Origin: an uncultured Clostridia bacterium
GTDB taxonomy: Bacteria > Bacillota > Clostridia > Oscillospirales > Acutalibacteraceae
Direction: 5' to 3'
NCBI GenBank assembly: GCA_946186245.1
Contig: CAMHMN010000008.1
Coordinates: 1 to 51,633, forward strand
Length of the DNA: 51,633 nt
Within the stretch, counting starts at the first letter, position 1. Each line of letters starts with the position of its first letter. The position numbers and the translations under genes are program-made. Positions 1 to 9,487 of this stretch are shown in pieces. Under the pieces are notes generated by a model that saw only the letters and a list, made by a program, of their open reading frames with translations, did no database searches and was not told the DNA's origin.

Positions 1-1377
1 AATCTTTTGGACAAACTGTCACAGGAGCATGTGCTTTCGCATGACGAATACCTGATGCTGCTCCGGCACCGGGACGAAGTGAGAGAATACGCCGCTACGC
101 TCGCAAGGGCAGCCCGTCAGACCTGTTACGGCAACAAAATCTATATCCGCGGTCTGATTGAGTTTACCAACTACTGTAAGAATAACTGCCTTTACTGCGG
201 CATCCGCGGGGGGAATACCAAAGCGCAGCGCTACCGTCTGACGCCCGAAGAAATTGAGTCGTGCGCCGAATCGGGCTATGTGCTGGGATTCCGCACATTT
301 GTGATGCAGGGGGGAGAGGATCCCTTTTACACCGACGGGATGCTGGCCAATATCATCAGCGAAATCAAGCGCAAGCATCCCGACTGTGCCGTCACCCTTT
401 CACTGGGTGAACGGAGCAGGGAAAGCTACCGGCTGCTGCGGGAGGCAGGCGCCGACCGCTACCTGCTGCGGCACGAAACCGTCGATCCGACGCACTATCG
501 GTCACTGCATCCCAGCGGCATGAGCTATGAACACCGGATCGGCACCTACATTCTGTTCCAGGAAACCTATCACAAGGCCAATTATGAAATTCTTCATCCG
601 ACAGGTCCCAAGCACGACTATGCCTATCACACCGAAGCCATGGACCGCGCTATGGAAGGCGGCATCGACGATGTGGGCATCGGCGTTCTGTTCGGACTGG
701 ACAATTATCAGTATGAATTCGCGGGACTGCTCATGCATGCCGAGCATCTGGAAGCCGTTCACGGCGTAGGCCCTCACACCATCAGCGTGCCGAGAATCAA
801 ACGGGCGGACGATATTGACCCCAATGCCTTTGACAATTCTCTCAGTGATGAGATGTTCTGCAAAATCGCCGCTTGTATCCGCATCGCCGTTCCCTATACG
901 GGGATGATCATCTCCACCCGTGAAGCACCCGAGGTGCGCGAAAAAATCATCCGTTTAGGCGTGAGCCAGATCAGCGGCGGCTCCCGCACTTCCGTGGGCG
1001 GCTATTGCGAGGAAGAGCGTCCCCACGACACCGAACAGTTCGATGTGTCGGACAACCGCACGCTGGACGAGGTGGTCAACTGGCTCATGCGTTCGGGCTA
1101 CATTCCCTCCTTCTGTACCGCCTGTTATCGGGAAGGACGCACCGGCGACCGGTTCATGTCCCTGTGCAAATCGGGACAGATTCAGAATTGCTGCCATCCC
1201 AACGCCCTGATGACGCTCAAGGAATTTCTTCTGGATTACGCCTCGGAGGATACCCGTGCCATTGGCGAGGCAATGATCGAGCGTGAAATCGGGAATATCC
1301 CCAAAGAAAAGGTGCAGCAGATTGTCCGTGAGCGTCTGGTGAAAATCGAAGCGGGCGATCGTGACTTCCGATTCTGA
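1..1377 (+). CDS. hydE/hydG: HydE-HydG chimeric [FeFe]-hydrogenase maturase (5' partial)
   Basis: The reading frame is open at the window edge; the first usable codon is TTG at 7, but the true start is probably upstream. Residues are numbered from that TTG. Residues 1 to about 177 read as HydE: IRGLIEFTNYCKNNCLYCGI with the radical-SAM cysteines C57, C61 and C64, then FRTFVMQGGEDPF and DRYLLRHET. From about residue 178 onward the protein reads as HydG: GTYILFQETYH, DDVGIGVLFGL, GVGPHTISVPR, and the HydG auxiliary-cluster motif CTACYREGRTGDRFM with C370, C373 and C396 (CX2CX22C). HydE makes or modifies an H-cluster precursor; HydG cleaves tyrosine to CO and cyanide. The chimera keeps both iron-sulphur cluster motifs but lacks the second half of the HydE barrel and the first half of HydG. 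hydF follows after 35 bp. It is either a real in-frame deletion joining adjacent hydE and hydG genes or an assembly collapse; activity is doubtful. Confidence 0.85.
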   Translation, partial: NLLDKLSQEHVLSHDEYLMLLRHRDEVREYAATLARAARQTCYGNKIYIRGLIEFTNYCKNNCLYCGIRGGNTKAQRYRLTPEEIESCAESGYVLGFRTFVMQGGEDPFYTDGMLANIISEIKRKHPDCAVTLSLGERSRESYRLLREAGADRYLLRHETVDPTHYRSLHPSGMSYEHRIGTYILFQETYHKANYEILHPTGPKHDYAYHTEAMDRAMEGGIDDVGIGVLFGLDNYQYEFAGLLMHAEHLEAVHGVGPHTISVPRIKRADDIDPNAFDNSLSDEMFCKIAACIRIAVPYTGMIISTREAPEVREKIIRLGVSQISGGSRTSVGGYCEEERPHDTEQFDVSDNRTLDEVVNWLMRSGYIPSFCTACYREGRTGDRFMSLCKSGQIQNCCHPNALMTLKEFLLDYASEDTRAIGEAMIEREIGNIPKEKVQQIVRERLVKIEAGDRDFRF

Positions 1378-1412
1378 TGAATCATTGACCCAAATGAGGT
1401 GAACCAAAACAA

Positions 1413-2621
1413 ATGAGTCTGAACGATACACCGACCGCCGAGCGGGTGCATATCGGATTTTTCGGAATGAGAAATGCCGGAAAGAGCAGTCTTGTCAACC
1501 GTATCACGAATCAGGAGGTTTCCCTCGTCAGCGACGTCAAGGGTACCACTACCGATCCGGTGAAAAAGAGCATGGAACTGCTGCCGCTTGGCCCTGTCAC
1601 CATTATTGACACGCCCGGGTATGACGACGAAGGCACCTTAGGCGAAATGCGCGTGCGAAGAACAAGAGAAGTGCTGGCAATCTGCGACATCGCGGTGCTT
1701 GTCACCGATCATACCGCCCTTTCCACCGCCGAACAGGAGATTTTGTCCGTGATACGGAAGCGGGAAATTCCCTGTCTGATCGTCCACAACAAATCCGATC
1801 TGCTGTCGGACGTACCTCCGAATACGTCCGAAGAGCTGTATGTCAGCGCCAAGTGTCAGACCGGTATTGAGGCACTCAAAAACGCGCTGGCAGCTTCCTG
1901 TAAAGGACGTACAAAGGAAGTGCGTTTTGTGGCGGACTTTGTTAAGGAAGGCGATACAGTGGTGCTTGTCACACCTATTGACGCCTCCGCACCCAAGGGC
2001 AGATTGATACTGCCGCAGCAGCAGGCGATACGCGATCTGCTTGACGCAAAAGCATTAGCATTGGTGACACAGGTGGAAACCCTGCCTGTCTGCCTGCAAA
2101 GTCTGAAAGAACCGCCTGCGATGGTGATAACGGATTCACAGGCGTTTGCCAAGGTGATGGGATTGGTGCCGGACAACATTCCGCTGACTTCCTTCTCCAT
2201 CCTGATGGCACGGTACAAGGGCTTTCTGGATACAGCCGTCAACGGCGCGGCTGCCATTGATTCTCTGCCCGACGGCGCGAAGATTCTTGTCAGCGAGGGC
2301 TGTACGCATCATCGGCAGTGCGAGGACATCGGCACCGTCAAACTTCCCGCCTGGCTCAGGAAATATACAGGGAAGAATCTGGACATCGGTTTTACATCGG
2401 GTCACGGTTTTCCGGACGACCTCTCCGCTTACGATCTGGTCATTCACTGCGGCGGATGTATGCTCAATGACAATGAAATGCGCAACCGCATGAAGGCGGC
2501 AGTCACAGCCGGCATTCCTATTACCAACTACGGTACTGCAATAGCCCACATGAACGGGATTCTCCGGCGAAGCATTGCACCGATTTACGGCAACCGCTGC
2601 ATGACTCCGTCAAATGAATAA
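1413..2621 (+). CDS. hydF: [FeFe]-hydrogenase H-cluster maturation GTPase HydF
   Basis: HydF is the scaffold on which the H-cluster diiron subcluster is held before transfer to apo-hydrogenase. The 402-residue length is typical of the family. The N-terminal GTPase domain shows the P-loop GMRNAGKS (residues 18-25), a TTT switch-I motif, DTPG (66-69) and NKSD near 126. The C-terminal domain has the iron-sulphur ligand set C297-T-H299 and H345-C346-x-x-C349, the CxH...HCxxC signature of HydF. The ATG is preceded by GAGGTG. It lies 35 bp after the chimeric maturase, so the two were probably one operon. The protein looks intact, unlike its upstream partner. A hairpin terminator follows. Confidence 0.95.
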   Translation: MSLNDTPTAERVHIGFFGMRNAGKSSLVNRITNQEVSLVSDVKGTTTDPVKKSMELLPLGPVTIIDTPGYDDEGTLGEMRVRRTREVLAICDIAVLVTDHTALSTAEQEILSVIRKREIPCLIVHNKSDLLSDVPPNTSEELYVSAKCQTGIEALKNALAASCKGRTKEVRFVADFVKEGDTVVLVTPIDASAPKGRLILPQQQAIRDLLDAKALALVTQVETLPVCLQSLKEPPAMVITDSQAFAKVMGLVPDNIPLTSFSILMARYKGFLDTAVNGAAAIDSLPDGAKILVSEGCTHHRQCEDIGTVKLPAWLRKYTGKNLDIGFTSGHGFPDDLSAYDLVIHCGGCMLNDNEMRNRMKAAVTAGIPITNYGTAIAHMNGILRRSIAPIYGNRCMTPSNE

Positions 2622-2623
2622 TG

Positions 2624-2669
2624 AAAAAACATCGCGCAGGTTCGTTTCCGGACTTGCACGATGTTTTTT
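2624..2669 (+). terminator. Rho-independent terminator after hydF
   Basis: The stem AACATCG-C-GCAGG pairs with CTTGC-A-CGATGTT around a short loop and is followed by a run of T residues. It lies directly after the hydF stop codon. Confidence 0.8.
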
Positions 2670-2724
2670 ATTGGTGAAGGCAATTATCTGAATTCAAATA
2701 TGATGTTCAGCATGAAGCTCCCTG

Positions 2725-2979
2725 TCAGCCGTCATACTCATAATATTGAATGATTGACCTGAAAGCCTGGTCCCAGTCAATCAGATTGCAGCCGCTGAAA
2801 TCGACGTTGCAGATATTCAATCCCGAAACAGACCGGAAAAGCGGCTTCGCCTCGTATTCTTCATGAATCTTTTTGCCTTGCTCCAGAGTTTCAGGGATAG
2901 TCAAGGCGCCGTTTCTTTTCGGAAAAAGAATTACGCGATATGCGTCCGGGAGATAGGGCGAGTTCCTGCTCTCTTCCAT
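2725..2979 (-). CDS. Small hypothetical protein, 84 aa
   Basis: I do not recognise the family. The protein is soluble-looking, with a charged start (MEESRNSPYLPDAYRVILF) and a C-terminal acidic/aromatic stretch ending IIQYYEYDG. No signal peptide or membrane segment is seen. The Shine-Dalgarno is weak (AAAAAG only), which lowers confidence. The gene would converge on hydF. It could be a free-standing small protein or a fragment of a larger deleted gene, since other genes in this part of the window are truncated. Confidence 0.35.
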   Translation of the reverse strand: MEESRNSPYLPDAYRVILFPKRNGALTIPETLEQGKKIHEEYEAKPLFRSVSGLNICNVDFSGCNLIDWDQAFRSIIQYYEYDG

Positions 2980-3218
2980 TCTTTTTGCTGTATGGCTTTT
3001 TGTCTATATGTTATTAAAAACATTTGGAAGTAATTTACAAATCTTTTTATCATGCCTTTCTTCGACTGAGCAAATCCACAGTTTTGCGGAGAAACACACT
3101 TGAAAGCACTGTTTTGTCCAGTTTTTGTCCATAGTGCTGTGATAACATTCCACTGATACAGTGAAGTTCACCAAATAACTGTATACGACTTATGAATTTC
3201 AAAAGGAGGAAATCAGTT

Positions 3219-6200
3219 GTGAAAAGCTGCAAATTCAAATTGACATTGACCGTCATCGTATTGCTGCTGGCTGTCATGCTGTGTGCTGTTCCGGTTGGGG
3301 CTGAGGGAAGCCGCTACGCGGTATCATTTCCTGTTACAATGAGCAACCCGAAAAGAAACATTCCCGATGATACGATGTTCACACTGGTCATCCCTATTCC
3401 CACAAATTCATCGCCCCTCAGATCAAAGACGGACAGATTCTCTCCGACAGCAAAATCGGCATCAACCTGCCCGGAAGGCGTTCCCATCAGTATTATACCG
3501 ACATTCTGACGTGGGACTACACGTATTATTCCTTTGCGGGCATTCAAGCGGATATGGCAAGCGGCAGAATTGTTTCGGGTTACGGCAATGACACCTTCTA
3601 TTTTGCCCAGATTGACGCTCCGGTGAAAACACTGACCAAGGTCAGCACCATTGACAACAATGCATACGGCATTACGATGAAGATGATCGATTACCCCGAT
3701 TCATCTCTGCAGAATCAGCTGCTGGGCGACACGGATAACACCCGCCGTCTGCTCACGCCCTATCTGAATGACGACGGTTATCCCGTCGCGGTCGGAAGCG
3801 GTCAGTCGCTTTCCGCGCTGTTTGGCGGCGCGTCGCCTGTCAATCACCTCTTTCTGGAGAGCATCTACAAGGCAAGCGGCTATTTTGAATTTGACAGCTG
3901 CCAGAATTTCGCAACCCTGCTCAATGAATCGGGTGCCGTCACCGACACCTTTACCGTTTACAAAGAGCTTGGCACCGCAGACAATCTATGCAGACCAACG
4001 CTCAGACACGGGCAGTTTTTCCCCTATGATACCATCATTCCGGGCGTTTATTCCGTCCGGAATCCCGAAAACCTCTACGGCGCGCTGGCTTCCTTGCATG
4101 ACGATTCCAAAGGTCGTCTGCCGGAAAGCGATCCGCGCAAGTATGAAAGGCTGCACACGGTGGGAAACAAGCCCAATTACTACAACGGCATGGAGATGAG
4201 TGCCCGGTTTGTGCAGACTCCCAACGGCAAGGACGCATGGGACCATGACATCATCTATGAATTTACAGGCGACGACGATTTCTGGCTCTATGTGGACAAT
4301 GAACTGATCATTGACCTCGGGGGCATTCATCCCGCGTTGGGGGGAAGGGTCAATTTTGCAACCGGCGTTGTGGAGGTAGACGGAAAAACCACCAATCTCC
4401 GCTCCCTGTTTGCAACCAATTACAAGGCACGGCATCCCGATGCCACTTCTCAGAATGTCAACGACTTTCTGGCGGAGTATTTTCATGACGGCGAGACGAT
4501 ATTCAAGGATTATTCCACCCATACCATGAAGATTTTCTACATGGAACGAGGGGCCGGCGCATCCAATCTTCATATGCGCTTCAATCTCAGCAACATCACG
4601 CCGGGGCATGTCACGCTGAGCAAAAAAGTCACCGGTTCGGATGACGTGGATTTCAACCTGGTGGAATATCCCTATCAGATCTGGTATAAGGATGAAGCGG
4701 ATGGGGCGGAACACCTTCTCAGTAACGACGATGGTAATGTCAGCGTTACCTACAAGAATTCGACACAGGCGGTCCATTATAAGGAAAGCTATACGCCGCC
4801 CGGCAGTGATCAGCCGTATTCATCGGTGTATTTTCTCAGCCCTGGCAGGAATGCCGAAATTCATTTTCCCTCCGATGCCATCCAATACAAGATTATCGAA
4901 TGCGGCGTGAATACCGAGGTTTACGACCGTGTCGCCGTCAACGGAAGGGAATTGGCAGGCGAGACGGTGGGCAGCACCGGGCGTGAAATGTTTGATTCGG
5001 GATGGATCAGCGTCAGTGACAGACCCACGGTGGTGTTTGAAAACAGGGTGAATCCGGACGGTCTGCGAACCCTGCACATCCAAAAGAAGCTCTTCGACGA
5101 AGCGGGAAAGCCGCTTTACCGTGACCGGGACGCAACTGCTTTCAGCTTCCGTCTGTATTTGTCAAACGGTTCGGACGATACGCTGAAGCTGGCCAATATG
5201 TATCGCTATTATGTCCGTGACCCCAGCGGGGATCTGTGCCGGTGGGACGCGGACAGCCAGTCCTTTGTCTCTGTCGGCGAGTCGGAACTGTCCCTGCTTT
5301 CGCCCGATCAGAAGGCGTCTGTCACATTCGAGACGTCCATGAACGGCGCCATATCCATGATACCCGCGTGGTACACCGTCTGTGTGCCTTCGCTTCCGGT
5401 GGGAACGAAGTTCAGGGTGGAGGAAAGATCCTCGGAGATCCCCGTCGGATACAGACTTCTGGGATATGAGCCGGAGCCTGGCACCTGTATCGTGGATACG
5501 GACAGCGGTCTGAATACAGGCTGGGTCAGAGCCAATGAATCTCCTCAGATGTATATCTGCAATCAGCGGGGCTGGGAACTCAAGGTCAACAAAATCTGGA
5601 GCGATCAGGATTATATTTCCCTCCATTCGCCGATCTTTATGGCGGTATATGTCAACAACAGGCTGCTGGAAGGTACGGTTCGGGTCATGCGTTCTCCTGA
5701 TACCTCGTTGCGGTATTTCTTCGACAAGCTGGAAAAGGGCAAGGAAATCGACGATTACGAAATCCGCGAGGTGGAAATCGTCGACCCGGTCATGGATGAA
5801 ACCAGCAACGTCGTGACGGGATACCGGAGCATTCATTCCCTTGAAGAGAACGACGTGACTCTCATTGGAGCGGTTTCAAAGGATACACACACATCCTTCG
5901 GGCATTATTACACCGTAAGCTATCGCAAGGGTGTTGCATCCCAGACCGCTGAAGGCCTGTCCGGGGGAGAAAACGTGCGGACAGATACCGTTACCAACAC
6001 CCCTTCGGACGGCATCGTGATCACGCTGTATGACATGAAGACCAAAAAAACTCTGCCAGGAGGCAAATTTACGTTGGAGCATAACGGCAGGACGCTGGGA
6101 GAATTCACTTCCGACGAGAACGGCCGTATTACGGTGATGTATGACTGCAAACGCGGTGAAACCTACACGTTGACGCAGACCGCGCCGCCTGACAGGTATA

Positions 6201-7210
6201 TCGGACTGCCGCATCCCGCTGTGTTTTCCGTCGGTGAGGATCAATCCGTGACTGTCACCGGAAACGAGCCGCAATGGGCAGTTGGACGTGCAGCCGTCAA
6301 AGCCGATACCTCATTCATGGCTTATATTGACGTTTACAACAAGCCGTTCAGCCTTCAGGCGGTGAAAATCAGCACCAGAACACAGGCCCCCGTCGGAGGC
6401 GCCCATTTCGCACTGTATCGGAGTGTACCCGGCCTCGGTGGCGGGATGAAGGATTATTCGCCGATGGCAGGTTATGAAGACCTTCTGTGCGATGAAACCG
6501 GTGTGATTCCCAAAATCAACCGCTCTCTCGCTCCCGGCACTTACTATCTGACCGAGCTTGCTCCTCCGCCAGGCTATCAGCAAATGGCCGATGATGTTGT
6601 TTTCACCGTTTCACCGCAAGGAGGGGTGGCGTTAGTGGGCAACGGACACAGCGGCACTCTGAACGTAGAGGATAAGAAGGAAGAACGGATCTATACAATT
6701 ATCGTTCCCAATACGTTAGCGAAGGCCGAAGCGTCTCTCACCGTGACCAAAACCGTGACCGGTACGTTTGGCAACAGGGAACAGGAATTCCGCTTCACAC
6801 TCCATGCGGAAGGGGCACCGTCCACAGAAACCTATGAGTGGAGCAAAAACGGGGAGGTACAGGCGGACAGACTGTGTTCCGGAGGGAGCTTTTCTCTGAA
6901 ACACGGTGAGTATGTCACCGTTACCTTGCCGCAATATGTCAGAATCACAGTTACCGAGGAAAATGAGGGGTATGAAACGACCTTCCGACTGGGAGACGAT
7001 CCGGAGGAAAGAACCTTTTCCAAGACCTTTGTGCTGACGGAAGATGAGACGCTCCGGGTGGTCAATTCCCAGAATATCCTGATTCCCACAGGCGTAAAAA
7101 CGAATGGTGTCTTTGCAGCCCTTTTCCTGGTGGTAGGACTGACGGGTTTGGGATGGATCTGGATGCGTCGCAAAAACCTCTGCTTTGGCAAAAACAAACA
7201 AAGTGACTGA
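3219..7210 (+). CDS. Fibro-slime/SpaA-type surface protein, frameshifted near its N terminus
   Basis: A cell-surface adhesin or pilin-like protein. The likely start is GTG 3219, 9 bp after AGGAGG; it opens a signal peptide (KFKLTLTVIVLLLAVMLC, then AVPVGAEG). That frame is lost around 3366-3375. The next frame (back by one) has coherent sequence from YDVHTGHPYSHKF at 3371 through to the stop at 7210, so about one base is missing. A fibro-slime domain lies at about 4180-4640 (FTGDDDFWLYVDNELIIDLG). Cna-B/SpaA-like beta domains follow at about 6000-6260 and 6360-6640 (LTQTAPPDRY, YYLTELAPPPGYQ), then a further beta-rich domain at about 6735-7075. The C terminus is a cell-wall sorting-type tail: IPTGV, a hydrophobic helix, then RRK. 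The anchoring sortase is not in the window. The frameshift separates the export signal from the body, so the gene is a pseudogene, is phase-variable, or carries a sequencing error. Confidence 0.8.
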
Positions 7211-7252
7211 ATTGATATGACCATGCAGATCGGATCATAAATGAAATAGCCA

Positions 7253-7296
7253 GGGCTGTCGTACAAGGATTTTTCTTGTGTGACAGCCCGTTTTTT
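7253..7296 (+). terminator. Rho-independent terminator after the surface protein gene
   Basis: GGGCTGTC and GACAGCCC form a perfect 8-bp stem, extended by partial pairing of GTACAAG with CTTGTGT, and are followed by GTTTTTT. Confidence 0.85.
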
Positions 7297-7413
7297 CTGA
7301 ATCATACTGGACAAATGAAGGACATCACATGTAATAATGCCAATTGCCGCAACAAAATTATTGGATAATCAGTGACTTTTTTGAAAATTTGTAACATTTT
7401 TGTGCGAAATATG

Positions 7414-7422
7414 TGATATAAT
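7414..7422 (+). promoter_or_regulatory. Extended -10 promoter element
   Basis: TGATATAAT is an extended -10 (TGnTATAAT) in AT-rich sequence about 75 bp before the next start codon. No good -35 sits at 17 bp, as is common for extended -10 promoters. Confidence 0.5.
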
Positions 7423-7497
7423 GAAACAATCCCAATAGCTGAGCGGAATGTCTCCCGTTGTTATCCCGCGCAGCTGCCTTCAAGGAGGAATATCATT

Positions 7498-7956
7498 GTG
7501 TTCAGCCGTATACAGCCAGCCATCCGTCGGCTGCATCACTACAGACAGCAGGTGTCCTATGCCGTGCTGGGAATCCTGACGTTGCTGCTGGTACTTCAGG
7601 TTATTCTTACCAACCATTTCTGGAACCGTATCCCTGTGATGAGTGTGCCGAATGTGACGATGGAATGTCTGGGCATCCTTGTCCTGCTGATCATCTTTCA
7701 CAGCATCATCCGAAGCAAACTGAATAATCTGATGGATACCTTGTTTCTGACAGAAATTGCGCTGGAGGTGCTGTTTCTGTTTTCCGACGCGATTTTCTGG
7801 ATGATCGACGGCATTCCCTCTTTGTGGTATGTGAATCTGATGATCAATGTCATTCAGAAAAACGGAAACAGTTACTATGCGGATATGTCGTTGATTCGTC
7901 TGAATGACACCAATCGGGACACAAAGCTCTATTTGGAGGAATACGGCTGGGCGTAA
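7498..7956 (+). CDS. Membrane protein resembling a truncated sensor N terminus
   Basis: 152 residues from GTG, after a good AAGGAGG. Hydrophobic segments lie at about residues 20-37, 55-68 and 80-105, interspersed with charged turns (IIRSKLNN). This arrangement resembles the membrane-embedded input region of clostridial GGDEF or kinase sensors. The expected run of further helices and a signalling domain is missing; the last 35 residues are suddenly polar (NDTNRDTKLYLEEYGWA) and end in a stop. The tail may come from another gene joined by deletion, as seen elsewhere in this window. Function is unknown. The next possible ORF overlaps the stop as TAATG. Confidence 0.55.
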   Translation: MFSRIQPAIRRLHHYRQQVSYAVLGILTLLLVLQVILTNHFWNRIPVMSVPNVTMECLGILVLLIIFHSIIRSKLNNLMDTLFLTEIALEVLFLFSDAIFWMIDGIPSLWYVNLMINVIQKNGNSYYADMSLIRLNDTNRDTKLYLEEYGWA

Positions 7957-8470
7957 TGTCCGTCGTCTGTTTCGAAAAATTCTGCGGTCGGTGCCCTTGC
8001 TCTTGTAAATGTCAGAATAATGCGTTCGATAAAGCCATTAAGCAAAAATTCATTTATTACGAGGCGGATCTCCCTTATGAAGAAGACGACGGAAATGTTC
8101 ATATGAAGGCGATTATGAAAATCAGGCTTCAGAAGAAATACAAGCCGGACCGATTAACATTTCGGAGATGAAAGGCTCCATATGGAATCTATGCGGTCAG
8201 AGGTCCGCGAGATGTGCCGCATTCGTTGAGCGAGGATTTGAGAAGATGACCGTATGGCGGAAAAGCGGTGGTAATATGCGTGTTTTTGCGTTGGAATTCA
8301 ACAATGACATCCAAGGCATTGAGCATAGAAAGGGATACATCGAGGCGTAAATCCGAAAACTGGCTTTTGAAACATCTGATGCTCCGGGCTGATAAAAAGC
8401 CTGTCAGACTCAATGAAAGAGGGTTTTTGTTCTGTTGCCCGTTTTCTACCTGCCTGTCTACGAAGCGTAG
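7957..8470 (+). other. Gene-poor stretch with degraded coding fragments
   Basis: No convincing intact gene. A 71-codon frame begins at the TAATG overlap (7956-8171); it is cysteine-rich at its start (CGRCPCSCKC) and then reads KFIYYEADLPYEEDDGN. Just after that point a neighbouring frame becomes protein-like (SYEGDYENQASEEIQAG) and runs to 8350. The frame switch suggests the decayed remnant of one gene rather than two small genes. I do not recognise the parent family. Confidence 0.4.
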
Positions 8471-8471
8471 G

Positions 8472-8500
8472 TTGCAGCCGATGCCATCCTGCATTATAAT
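8472..8500 (+). promoter_or_regulatory. Promoter of the XRE-SOR regulator gene
   Basis: TTGCAG (8472-8477), a 17-bp spacer and TATAAT (8495-8500), about 25 bp before the start codon. The very short leader would let a regulator bound here block both polymerase and ribosome access. Confidence 0.6.
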
Positions 8501-8524
8501 GACAGTGCAAGGAGGGGGATTATC

Positions 8525-9157
8525 ATGAACCAATATGTCACAGGCGCCATGATCAAGCGGATTCGGGAGAGCAGAAAGATGACGCAGCATCAGCTGGCGG
8601 AAAAATTATCGGTGAGCGATAAGGTGATCTCCAAATGGGAGACAGGACGGGGATATCCCGACATTTGCCTCATCGAACCGCTTTCTGCTGCGCTGGGCGT
8701 ATCAGTCATCGAACTGTTTTCCGGCGTGAATATCGTCAACACGAACCGGGCATTCAATATGCTGCGGATGAAGCTGCACGTCTGTCCGATCTGCGGGAAT
8801 GTGATTCAGAGTACCGGAGAGGCGGTTGTCAGCTGCTGCGGAATACTTCTTCCTGCCCTGGAGGCGGAATCCGAGGATGATGCACATCATCTTTGCGTGG
8901 AACGAATCGAGGATGAGTATTTTGTGACGGTTGCCCATGAAATGAGCAAAGAGCATTACATATCCTTTATTCTGGCAGTAAAGGATGACGGCTGCGAAAT
9001 CAGAAAGCTCTATCCCGAAGGAAACGCGGAAGCGCGATTTAAGATCAACGGAACAAAAGGCTTCTTTTATTACTGCAACCGGCATGGGCTGTATGATTCA
9101 AAAGCCATACCGACAGATTCCCCGGCGAGAAGACGGGCGTGTCTGCCGGCAGACTGA
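8525..9157 (+). CDS. XRE regulator fused to a superoxide-reductase-like iron domain
   Basis: 210 residues; ATG after AGGAGGGGG. The N-terminal helix-turn-helix of the Cro/XRE type occupies residues about 8-62 (TQHQLAEKLSVSDKVISKWE). A Cys pair (VCPICGN) follows, then a domain matching desulfoferrodoxin/neelaredoxin: an HH pair near 120, VAHEMSKEHYISF, and YYCNRHGL. These supply the His4Cys ligand set of the superoxide-reductase iron site. It is likely a redox- or metal-sensing DNA-binding protein, in which the SOR fold serves as sensor or doubles as an enzyme (inference). The tail after CNRHGL (about 19 residues, Arg/Pro-rich) is unusual for SOR domains, which normally end soon after this motif. 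Confidence 0.85.
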   Translation: MNQYVTGAMIKRIRESRKMTQHQLAEKLSVSDKVISKWETGRGYPDICLIEPLSAALGVSVIELFSGVNIVNTNRAFNMLRMKLHVCPICGNVIQSTGEAVVSCCGILLPALEAESEDDAHHLCVERIEDEYFVTVAHEMSKEHYISFILAVKDDGCEIRKLYPEGNAEARFKINGTKGFFYYCNRHGLYDSKAIPTDSPARRRACLPAD

Positions 9158-9288
9158 CACACTCCGGGAGCGTCCCGACCTGCATACTGTCTGTATGATC
9201 ATCGTATTGAAATCCATTGGTTGCGTGCGTCCAATGAGCAGTTCATCGCAGAAATAATAAAAAAATCAGGAAAAATGCAGATTGAACA

Positions 9289-9330
9289 GCAGCCGTCCGT
9301 GAGACTGAATGCCTCACGGACGGCTGCTTT
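9289..9330. terminator. Perfect 15-bp inverted repeat, terminator
   Basis: GCAGCCGTCCGTGAG, a 9-nt loop, then CTCACGGACGGCTGC and TTT. It lies downstream of the XRE-SOR gene. The T-run is short, but A-rich sequence on the other side suggests it could act in both directions. Confidence 0.7.
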
Positions 9331-9487
9331 GACAGATTATTAGCGGATAATCTACGAAAGACTCCTTCCGGGTTGTCGAATGACATCTTCTACGGCGAGA
9401 CGGTGGAACGGAAATACTACGCCTGTCTGAATTAATTACCTATATCGGATGGAGTGACGGATGCAAAATGCAGTTGATGACAAGTCA
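9331..9487 (+). other. Intergenic stretch with a short coding remnant
   Basis: From about 9370 one frame reads GLSNDIFYGETVERKYYACLN then stop. It has no start and no ribosome site, so it looks like the 3' end of a lost gene. Nothing else is seen. Confidence 0.3.

Noticed and set aside
3986-4777. Minus-strand open frame of 263 codons inside the surface protein gene
   Set aside because: It overlaps the fibro-slime domain on the other strand and shows no start signal or family pattern.
8168-8350. 60-codon open frame before the XRE-SOR gene
   Set aside because: It has no ribosome site and its frame continues upstream without a start, fitting a decayed gene better than a real small gene.
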